7,906 nucleotides of DNA from an uncultured Thermoproteales archaeon (GTDB taxonomy: Archaea > Thermoproteota > Thermoprotei > Thermoproteales > Thermoproteaceae). A model generated the notes under the pieces. It was not told the DNA's origin. It did no database searches and saw only the letters and a list, made by a program, of their open reading frames with translations. A program made the position numbers and the translations under genes. How positions within the stretch are numbered: the stretch's first letter is position 1; each line of letters starts with the position of its first letter. The stretch spans positions 1 to 7,906 of the forward strand of contig CAMLLK010000031.1 in NCBI GenBank assembly GCA_946480885.1, in the 5' to 3' direction. Shown piece by piece: positions 1 to 5,302 of the stretch.

Positions 1-233
1 TACCACCTTTAAAAGGCCCTAAAACATCACTATGCTGAACACGATAACCCTCGAAAAACTGTATCTTACCGCCCCCTGTTTTCACTGGAATATTTACAAC
101 TAAAACGCTGTGGCTTAGACAAAATGTCGTATAGCTCTGGCGGAAATCCGCCTAACTCAACCCCCCGTCTTATAGTAAAGAGAGTATTTTAGAGAAAGGC
201 GTTTGTGATATAAACGCCGGATGTATAGGCCAT
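1..233 (-). pseudogene. gdhA: Glutamate dehydrogenase, N-terminal part, disrupted (partial at left edge)
   Basis: Glu/Leu/Phe/Val dehydrogenases convert glutamate to 2-oxoglutarate and ammonia with NAD(P). Read from the ATG at 233, the minus strand gives MAYTSGVYITNAFL, then TAA at 191–189, then in the same frame [14 protein letters not shown] and [14 protein letters not shown] down to 105. The family resemblance then continues in another frame from 106 to 2, as [27 protein letters not shown] and VLGPFKGG, which are the conserved N-terminal GDH motifs (substrate-domain beta strand, GYRVQH, LGPxKGG). Neither frame alone spans the region: the first meets a second stop at 68–66 and the second has a TAG upstream at about 155. 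The pattern fits GAA changed to TAA plus loss of one GT unit from GTGT near 101–107. The rest of the roughly 420-residue protein lies outside the window. Family assignment is confident; true inactivation versus contig-end sequence errors cannot be decided here. Confidence 0.82.
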
Positions 234-250
234 GTACGACTTCTACTAAA

Positions 251-261
251 CTATTTAAAAA
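251..261 (-). promoter_or_regulatory. TATA-like element of the glutamate dehydrogenase (pseudo)gene
   Basis: On the minus strand these bases read ATTTTTAAATAG-like AT-rich sequence, centred about 23 bases upstream of the ATG at 233. That is the spacing seen for leaderless crenarchaeal transcripts. The box looks intact although the gene behind it is disrupted. The neighbourhood is very AT-rich, so the exact edges are uncertain. Confidence 0.45.
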
Positions 262-280
262 TATTTATTTATATAGTGAG

Positions 281-296
281 TATATAGCCCTATATA
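281..296. repeat. Perfect 7-bp inverted repeat between divergent genes
   Basis: TATATAG, a CC spacer, then CTATATA form a perfect inverted repeat. It lies just upstream of the TATA box of the ROK kinase and between the two divergent start codons (233 minus, 338 plus). The position suits an operator or an alternative TATA site. The arms are almost pure A/T in an AT-rich spacer, so chance is a real possibility. The 104-base spacer (234–337) shows no other gene. Confidence 0.3.
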
Positions 297-309
297 TTAT
301 GTCGCTATG

Positions 310-317
310 CATTTAAG
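310..317 (+). promoter_or_regulatory. TATA box of the ROK kinase gene
   Basis: The sequence CATTTAAG is centred about 24 bases before the ATG at 338. This places the transcription start at or next to the start codon, as in leaderless archaeal mRNAs. It supports the chosen start; no Shine-Dalgarno sequence precedes it. Confidence 0.5.
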
Positions 318-337
318 GACAGTAGAGTCTCTTATCT

Positions 338-1228
338 ATGTCTAAATATCTTGGAATTGACGTAGGCGCTACTTGGACACGCGCCGTTGTTATAGATGAA
401 TACGGTAGATTATACAATAGGATAAAGATTAGAACTACTGAAGATCCGCTGTCTCAAATAGCAGAAGTTGTAGCCAACTGGGAATTTAAAGCCGTGGGGG
501 TGGGGTCTATAGGTCCACTAGATCTCAGAAAAGGTTGGGTTGTGAACTCTCCCAACTCGCCTTCGCGTAGTTTTCCACTAGTCGAGCCTTTGAAAAAATT
601 AAATAGGCCAGTAGTTGTCGCCAACGACTGCGTCGCCGCTGTCTGGGGCGAATACGTCTTTAAACACGGCGTAGAGAATCTTGTCTACGTCACTATCTCT
701 ACAGGTGTGGGAGTTGGCGCAATTGTCAACGGGGTGTTGATTCTTGGAAAAGACGGCAATGCGCACGAACTTGGGCACGCAGTGATCAACTTTAGGGAGG
801 GCAGACTGTGTGGATGTGGTGGTAGAGGCCACTTCGAGGCCTATGTAGGCGGTGCCCACCTCACTACTTTTTACAAAGAAGAAACAGGTCGAGATGTGAA
901 AAATCCAGTAGATATTTTTAATCTATATAGAAAAAATGATTTAGAGACAAAGAGATTTGTTAAAACATGGTTACAAGCATTGGCAGCGGGCTTAGCTACT
1001 GTCATCGCAGCCTATGACCCCGAGTTGCTTATAGTCGGCGGCTCAGTGGCTTTAAGTAATTGGGACATCATTGAGAATGAACTACCCCATATGTTGAGAC
1101 AATATTTAGGCGTAAGAGAGCCTGAAATAACAATAGCATCGTTCGGCGACGATGAAGTGGCCGTGGGGGCGGCGGCCTTGGCTTACAGAGTTCCAGAGAC
1201 TTTGAAAAAATTTGGATATCCAAGATAG
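338..1228 (+). CDS. ROK-family sugar kinase (probable ATP-dependent glucokinase/hexokinase)
   Basis: Cytosolic kinase that probably phosphorylates glucose or related hexoses at O6 using ATP, feeding the modified Embden–Meyerhof and branched Entner–Doudoroff routes of Thermoproteales. The 296 residues match the usual ROK length. Visible motifs are the N-terminal phosphate loop DVGAT (8–12), the catalytic Asp in AND (D97), the second phosphate motif STGVGVG (121–127), the sugar-binding NAHELGH (141–147, E144 and H147), the zinc cluster CGCGGRGHFE (158–167) and GGS (234–236). The third cysteine of the usual CxCGxxGC zinc motif is a histidine (H165), which could still bind metal. There is no N-terminal helix-turn-helix, so it is an enzyme and not a ROK repressor. 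It is divergent from the broken glutamate dehydrogenase and 36 bases before uL15, which has its own TATA box. Substrate breadth cannot be read from sequence. Confidence 0.9.
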   Translation: MSKYLGIDVGATWTRAVVIDEYGRLYNRIKIRTTEDPLSQIAEVVANWEFKAVGVGSIGPLDLRKGWVVNSPNSPSRSFPLVEPLKKLNRPVVVANDCVAAVWGEYVFKHGVENLVYVTISTGVGVGAIVNGVLILGKDGNAHELGHAVINFREGRLCGCGGRGHFEAYVGGAHLTTFYKEETGRDVKNPVDIFNLYRKNDLETKRFVKTWLQALAAGLATVIAAYDPELLIVGGSVALSNWDIIENELPHMLRQYLGVREPEITIASFGDDEVAVGAAALAYRVPETLKKFGYPR

Positions 1229-1230
1229 AA

Positions 1231-1240
1231 AAATTTAAAT
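1231..1240 (+). promoter_or_regulatory. TATA box of the uL15–secY unit
   Basis: AAATTTAAAT begins two bases after the kinase stop codon and is centred about 28 bases before the ATG at 1265. This predicts a transcript with a leader of only a few bases, and suggests that uL15 and secY are transcribed independently of the kinase. Confidence 0.5.
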
Positions 1241-1264
1241 TAGGTCGATTAGAGGGGGTTTAGT

Positions 1265-1726
1265 ATGGTGCGTCGTTTTAAACGCAATATTAAATACAGA
1301 CGTGGAAGTAGAACACATGGATGGGGGAGAGTGGGGCAACATAGGAAGAGCGGAAGCTCAGGTGGCAAGGGAATGGTCGGATTTCATAAACATAAATGGT
1401 CATTGGTAATGAAATACGGCGAGAGCGGGACGGGTTGGCCTTTCTACGGAAAACATGGCTTTAAACAACCAAGAGGAATGATATGGAGACCTATAAACGT
1501 GGGTAAACTTGTCGAAGTAATTAAAGAAATGAAAAAAGAGGGAAAAGTAATAGAAGAGGAGGGGAGGTATGTAGTACATTTAGTAAAACTGGGCTATAAT
1601 AAACTATTAGGTGGTGGCGAAGTCGATATACCTATTGTAGTCTATACTCCAGCGGCTAGCAGGTCGGCCGTGGAAAAAATTGAAAAAGCAGGTGGGGAGG
1701 TGAGAGTGGTAGGAGTCCGGCTATAA
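1265..1726 (+). CDS. rpl15: 50S ribosomal protein uL15 (L15 / eukaryotic L27a type)
   Basis: Large-subunit ribosomal protein that binds 23S rRNA and acts in late subunit assembly. The 153-residue protein has the archaeal/eukaryotic hallmark at its N terminus: a basic stretch, then [18 protein letters not shown] (13–30) and the glycine-rich [15 protein letters not shown] (31–45). The globular C-terminal half (about 78–153) ends in an alternating beta/alpha region, [19 protein letters not shown] (131–149), typical of the L15 fold. Length is normal for archaea. Its stop codon TAA (1724–1726) shares its last A with the ATG of secY, so the two are almost certainly translationally linked, as at the end of the archaeal spc ribosomal operon. 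The other spc genes are not in this window, so the cluster is split in this lineage or continues elsewhere. Confidence 0.97.
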   Translation: MVRRFKRNIKYRRGSRTHGWGRVGQHRKSGSSGGKGMVGFHKHKWSLVMKYGESGTGWPFYGKHGFKQPRGMIWRPINVGKLVEVIKEMKKEGKVIEEEGRYVVHLVKLGYNKLLGGGEVDIPIVVYTPAASRSAVEKIEKAGGEVRVVGVRL

Positions 1727-3114
1727 TGAGTGTTAGTATTCTTACGATTCTTCCCACTGTATCGAGACCTCAGAGAAGACTCCCACTGTCTCGTAGACTC
1801 TTCTGGACTTTCATAGTAGCTACAGTATACGTATTGATGACAATAACGCCGTTGTACGGAGTGGCTCATAAACAAGAAGTTGGCGTCCCACAAGTGCAAC
1901 AGTTGTTATCTATTATTTTCGGCATGGCCTACGGCACATTGGCGCACCTAGGGATTGGCCCGATAGTTATAGCGGGCATATTACTAGAGGTTTTGGCTTT
2001 TTCTGGAATTCTAAAACTAGACTTAAATAAACGAGAAGATAGACTAAAGTTTACTCTTTTACTTAAGTGGCTTGCTCTAGGCATCGCCTTAGTTGAGGCA
2101 TTAGCGTACGTGTTAGGGGGGATGTTGACGCCGGTCTCTCCCTTAGCGGGTGTATTGATAATTATACAGTTGTTAATTGCGACATTGATAATCATATTGT
2201 TAGACGACATAATGTCTAAAGGCTGGGGGTTGGGCAGTGCCATAAGTCTTATAATATTTCTAGGCGTCGCTAAACAGATATTTCTCAGTCTATTCTCTTG
2301 GGATGTAGTAGTAGACGTAGACGGAGTTTCTCATATCGTCGGCCTTCTACCAGCTTTAGGAGTCGCCATGTACGACTTAGTGTCAAAAGGAGATATTACA
2401 CAATTAGTCGCCTTAGTGAATAGACCTGTAGAACTGCCTGGCCAAGGGGGAGTGACTTACCTACCGGATATTTTTGGCCTCGTGGCTACTGTTTTGTTGG
2501 CGTACATAATTCTATATTTAGAAATGATGAAAGTGAATATACCAGTGGCTGCCGGACAATACAGAGGGATTAAATTCACCATACCGCTAAAGTTTGTATA
2601 CGTCTCAGTACTGCCCATAATATTTACGACGTACTCACTTCTATTAATAGGCCAATTACTTCTACCATTCTACCATGGCAACCCAGTGGTACAAACAATT
2701 GTAAACGTAATCTTCTTACCACATAGAGATTTCTTTCAGCTACACTACGTAATACTTCACTACGTCCTTTATGTTGCCTTAGCGATTGCTTTTGCGTGGA
2801 TCTGGGTACAACTAGCTTGCATTAATGAAGAAGACCAAGATAGACAATTCACTAGATCTCAACTACATGTGCCCGGTTTTAGACAGAGCGAGAAAGTGTT
2901 GGCCAAGATATTAGAGAGGCCTATCAACGCCTTGACTATAATAAGCGGCTTCATAGCTGGGTCGTTTGCGGCTTTGGGGAATATATTAGGAGTTTGGGGC
3001 AGCGGCGTGGGTTTGATATTATTAGTAGAAATCGCCTTGCAATATTACGCCATTTTGGCGAGGGAACAGATTATGGACATGTACCCAGGTCTTAAACAAC
3101 TACTAGGGCAGTAA
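1726..3114 (+). CDS. secY: Protein translocase channel subunit SecY (Sec61 alpha)
   Basis: Central pore of the Sec translocon, which moves unfolded proteins across or into the cell membrane with SecE and Sec61-beta. The 462 residues contain about ten hydrophobic helices: TM1 about 26–46, the plug-region helix 55–70, TM2 with the conserved LGIGPIVIAGI (75–85), TM3 108–131, TM4 136–160, TM5 170–192, TM6 246–266, TM7 284–315, TM8 342–366, and TM9–TM10 400–446. The cytosolic loop before TM7 (VNIPVAAGQYRGIKFTIPLK, 270–289) matches the family ribosome-binding loop but is short; the loop before TM9 reads GFRQSEKVLAKILERP. The start is fixed by the one-base overlap with uL15: no other start codon occurs between the upstream in-frame stop at 1681 and 1726. 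No secE or Sec61-beta gene lies nearby. Confidence 0.97.
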   Translation: MSVSILTILPTVSRPQRRLPLSRRLFWTFIVATVYVLMTITPLYGVAHKQEVGVPQVQQLLSIIFGMAYGTLAHLGIGPIVIAGILLEVLAFSGILKLDLNKREDRLKFTLLLKWLALGIALVEALAYVLGGMLTPVSPLAGVLIIIQLLIATLIIILLDDIMSKGWGLGSAISLIIFLGVAKQIFLSLFSWDVVVDVDGVSHIVGLLPALGVAMYDLVSKGDITQLVALVNRPVELPGQGGVTYLPDIFGLVATVLLAYIILYLEMMKVNIPVAAGQYRGIKFTIPLKFVYVSVLPIIFTTYSLLLIGQLLLPFYHGNPVVQTIVNVIFLPHRDFFQLHYVILHYVLYVALAIAFAWIWVQLACINEEDQDRQFTRSQLHVPGFRQSEKVLAKILERPINALTIISGFIAGSFAALGNILGVWGSGVGLILLVEIALQYYAILAREQIMDMYPGLKQLLGQ

Positions 3115-3124
3115 GTTAATAAAC
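3115..3124 (+). promoter_or_regulatory. TATA box upstream of the 42-residue gene
   Basis: GTTAATAAAC follows directly after the secY stop codon and is centred 25–26 bases before the ATG at 3145, the standard spacing for a leaderless transcript. It suggests that the small gene and the methyltransferase form a transcript separate from secY, and it supports the ATG at 3145 over the internal ATG at 3175. Confidence 0.5.
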
Positions 3125-3144
3125 CCCGTAGAAATAACCACAAC

Positions 3145-3273
3145 ATGGGCGGTAGACAAAGGACGTCTCTATTTATGACTACTGAAGAAGAAGCCAAGAA
3201 ATTGGGCATAGAGGTAGAGGAAGAAAAGAAAAAGAAAGAGGATAAAAAGAGTGAGAAGCAGAAAAAGAAATAG
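3145..3273 (+). CDS. Small lysine-rich hypothetical protein, 42 residues
   Basis: I do not recognise this protein. It starts MGGRQRTSLFMTTEEEAKKL, continues with an acidic stretch (GIEVEEE) and ends in a lysine-rich tail (about 28–42: KKKKEDKKSEKQKKK). It has no membrane segment, so it is not Sec61-beta, and no cysteine or histidine for metal binding. The charged C-terminal half is probably disordered or helical, and may bind RNA or the ribosome (inference only). Support for reality comes from context: it almost fills the gap between secY and the methyltransferase, has a well-spaced TATA box, and its TAG (3271–3273) is followed directly by the GTG start of the next gene with no spacer. An alternative start at ATG 3175 would leave 32 residues. 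Confidence 0.68.
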   Translation: MGGRQRTSLFMTTEEEAKKLGIEVEEEKKKKEDKKSEKQKKK

Positions 3274-4074
3274 GTGTTTTCAATAGCGATACCTCACGAC
3301 GTTCTCTTTGAAGCCCCGGACGAGGCTAGTAAAATACGTAAACTAGGCTATATCGCTAGGGCTGCGGCAGTTTTTAAAGTTGAGAAAATTATTATATATC
3401 TCTATGGAAGGACTAATTGGGACGACGTAGATTTAATGAAAAAAATATTTGAGTATTTAGCCACTCCTCCATATCTAAGAAAGAGGATTTATAAACTAGA
3501 CAGTAGATTAAGACTTGCTGGACTACTGCCACCTCTTAAAATCCCTAGTCACGTAGTGGACCCCGAGCCGAGGGTAGGGGAGATTAGAGAGGGCATAGTG
3601 GAGAGATGGGACGGGTACTATTCCATAGTATATATAGGGGGTGGTAAATACGCCAAAGTCCCAAGGCCCCGCCCGGTGGGGTCAAGGCTTTTGGTTAGAA
3701 TTGAGGCCCCCACTGCCAGACCAGACACATACAGGGCCTCTATATATCAAGGCCCGCCGCCGACGTATTGGGGGTATAAAGTAGAGGTGAGACAAATCGA
3801 CGAACTATTCAGGGGATTTGACACAGTGGTGTTAACTGGGAAAGAGGGGAGGTCTGTGTGTCAGACTCGACTCAAGACAAGTGGGGAGGTGCTTGTGGTA
3901 TTTGGAGGGCCTAGGAGGGGGGTTGATGAAATTCTACAAGAGGCAGGTGTTAAGCCCCCCGCCGAGTTGATAAACTTTGTGCCAAACCAAGGCACTGAGA
4001 CGATTAGGACAGAGGAGGCTATTTTTATCGTGCTAGCGGTTTTGAATTATTTAAATAACTGTAAACCCCTCTAG
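3274..4074 (+). CDS. DUF171-family SPOUT RNA methyltransferase (putative)
   Basis: Member of the archaeal/eukaryotic family of putative RNA methyltransferases (Pfam Methyltrn_RNA_3, formerly DUF171; SPOUT1/C9orf114 in humans). It is expected to methylate RNA from S-adenosylmethionine using the trefoil-knot SPOUT fold; the target cannot be inferred. The 266 residues show the N-terminal SPOUT half (1–95), including VEKIIIYLYG (36–45) and the signature ATPPYLRKRIYKLDSRLRLA (63–82) followed by GLLPPLKIPSH. A beta-rich OB-like insertion (about 98–150) follows. The C-terminal knot has VVFGGPRRG (208–216) and FVPNQGTETIRTEEAI (235–250). It starts with GTG immediately after the upstream TAG; the N terminus (VFSIAIP) fits the family. 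No strong Shine-Dalgarno is seen, so translation may be coupled to the small gene. Its last 24 bases overlap the converging pyrophosphorylase gene. Confidence 0.9.
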   Translation: MFSIAIPHDVLFEAPDEASKIRKLGYIARAAAVFKVEKIIIYLYGRTNWDDVDLMKKIFEYLATPPYLRKRIYKLDSRLRLAGLLPPLKIPSHVVDPEPRVGEIREGIVERWDGYYSIVYIGGGKYAKVPRPRPVGSRLLVRIEAPTARPDTYRASIYQGPPPTYWGYKVEVRQIDELFRGFDTVVLTGKEGRSVCQTRLKTSGEVLVVFGGPRRGVDEILQEAGVKPPAELINFVPNQGTETIRTEEAIFIVLAVLNYLNNCKPL

Positions 4075-5274
4075 TTTTACCTCTCTTTCTACTTTTTTGT
4101 GTGGCCATACCTTCACCTTCTTTAAATATGCCCCCTCTCCTACAGATACGTCATCTGCCAATACGCTGTCTTCTATAATTGCCCCCTCTCTTATGTGTAC
4201 ATGACGCCCTATAATTGATCGATGTATTACTACGCCTTTTTCAATATATGATCTATCCATCACGACGGAGTCTTCAATTTTGCTTTTTTCACGTATTATC
4301 ACGTAGTTGTCTATCACTGAGTTTTTTATATAGGTGTCTTGCCCTATTTGTACATGTCTTCCAATCAACACAGGTCCCTCTATTTTAATAACGTTGCGTC
4401 TAATGTCGTCACTTATTTTTGACTTCAAAGATTTTGACTGTTCGCTCGTGCCTTGTGCATATACGCGCGGCGCTATTTCATCGGCCTCTAGCTCGGCTGA
4501 GGATAAATACCCCAATAAATAGTATATTGCTTTTAGATAACGTTCAGGCGACCCTACGTCGAACCAATAGTCTTTGGTTATAAATCCATACACGGGAAGA
4601 CCGTTTTCAATTATAGACGGAATTACGTCGCCGCCAAAGTCTAATTTGCCTTCTTCGTATAGTTTCTTTCCCACCTCTCCTTGGAAGAATTTTTTAAAAT
4701 CTTCAGAGAGTAAGTAGAGACCTGTGTTTACTAAATTACTAGGCGCCTCTTCTCTCTTCTTAGGCTTCTCTACAAATTTTAAAATACGTAAATCCTCGTC
4801 AACTGCCGCAACTCCGTACTCCACTAGATCTCCTAACTCTTCTTTAAGAGCTATTGTGAGAAACGCCTTTTTTGCAATATGTAGTTTATACATCTCTTCT
4901 ACGTTGAGTCTAAAGACGTTGTCTCCTTGTATTACTAATACAGGTTCTTCTATGTCGTAGTATTCTAATGTGGCTAACACAGCCTCTGCGTTTCCACGTG
5001 TGTCTACCCGAGGCATGTAGCGGATTCTAACCTCTGTGCCGTACTTAGCCGAGAACCAACTCCCCTCTCTGAAGTAATCATAGATGTCTTTATAGTTGTG
5101 ATACCCCCTCACGCCGAAGTAAAACTCCCTCACTCCTTGCTGAGCCAGATGTAGAATAGAAAGCTCTACCAACGGCCTGTTTAAAAACCTCACCATTGCT
5201 TTAGACGTCTCTACGGTGAGCGGCCTGAGTCTCACAGCCTCGCCGCCCACCGGGATTATTGCAACTCTAACCAT
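4051..5274 (-). CDS. NDP-sugar pyrophosphorylase (sugar-phosphate nucleotidylyltransferase) with beta-helix tail
   Basis: Cytosolic enzyme that activates a sugar 1-phosphate with NTP to give an NDP-sugar; beside a glycogen synthase the likely product is ADP- or UDP-glucose. The 407 residues split into a GT-A-like catalytic domain (about 1–250) and a left-handed beta-helix with hexapeptide repeats (about 298–390, e.g. GPVLIGRHVQIGQDTYI). Motifs: N-terminal PVGGEAVRLRPLT (8–20), a variant of GGxGTRLxPLT; ETSKAM (22–27); metal-binding D118 in IQGDN; VEYGV (151–155); FVEKP (167–171); NTGLY (183–187); and DYWFDVGSPERYL (235–247) with D239. I chose the ATG at 5274, not 5349: the longer form adds 25 unconserved residues and would overlap the upstream gene by 47 bases. 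The gap to that gene is then 28 bases. Relatives make dTDP-glucose or GDP-mannose, so the nucleotide and sugar are open. Confidence 0.88.
   Translation of the reverse strand: MVRVAIIPVGGEAVRLRPLTVETSKAMVRFLNRPLVELSILHLAQQGVREFYFGVRGYHNYKDIYDYFREGSWFSAKYGTEVRIRYMPRVDTRGNAEAVLATLEYYDIEEPVLVIQGDNVFRLNVEEMYKLHIAKKAFLTIALKEELGDLVEYGVAAVDEDLRILKFVEKPKKREEAPSNLVNTGLYLLSEDFKKFFQGEVGKKLYEEGKLDFGGDVIPSIIENGLPVYGFITKDYWFDVGSPERYLKAIYYLLGYLSSAELEADEIAPRVYAQGTSEQSKSLKSKISDDIRRNVIKIEGPVLIGRHVQIGQDTYIKNSVIDNYVIIREKSKIEDSVVMDRSYIEKGVVIHRSIIGRHVHIREGAIIEDSVLADDVSVGEGAYLKKVKVWPHKKVEREVKLEGFTVI
4075..4098 (+). terminator. T-rich termination region after the methyltransferase gene
   Basis: The plus strand after the TAG at 4072–4074 is pyrimidine-rich: TTTT at 4075–4078, CTCTCTTTCT at 4081–4090 and a T6 run at 4093–4098. 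Archaeal RNA polymerase terminates at such T-rich tracts without a hairpin. The tract lies inside the 3' end of the opposing gene, where it encodes a lysine-rich stretch, so it may be partly a by-product of coding. Confidence 0.35.
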
Positions 5275-5288
5275 GAAAAATATTGTGG

Positions 5289-5300
5289 ATAAAATAAAAA
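5289..5300 (-). promoter_or_regulatory. Possible TATA element of the pyrophosphorylase gene
   Basis: The minus strand reads TTTTTATTTTAT, centred about 20–22 bases before the ATG at 5274, inside the 28-base gap after the upstream gene's stop. It could drive a leaderless transcript, but the gap is short enough that read-through from the glycogen synthase gene is equally possible. Confidence 0.35.
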
Positions 5301-5302
5301 TT

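Noticed and set aside
139..152. Hairpin-like GGCGGA-AA-TCCGCC in the glutamate dehydrogenase region.
   Set aside because: It falls in codons for the family-conserved Gly-Gly-Phe-Pro-Pro segment and has no T-run or gene end beside it, so coding explains it.
159..170. The 12-base sequence AACCCCCCGTCT occurs here and again at 7783–7794, near both ends of the window, resembling a terminal repeat or attachment site.
   Set aside because: Both copies lie in minus-strand coding frames and encode the same local peptide, Arg-Arg-Gly-Val. The match does not extend further, and no integrase or other mobile gene is present.
1696..1703. Perfect Shine-Dalgarno match GGAGGTGA near the end of uL15.
   Set aside because: It ends 22 bases before the secY ATG, too far for normal use, and is explained by uL15 codons (Gly-Glu-Val). 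Overlap coupling is sufficient for secY translation.
2524..2530. Perfect box C motif (ATGATGA) suggesting a C/D box sRNA, which are common in Pyrobaculum. A weaker one (TTGATGA) lies near 3923.
   Set aside because: No suitably spaced D'/D boxes (CTGA) follow the first, and the second lacks a D' box. Both lie inside well-supported genes.
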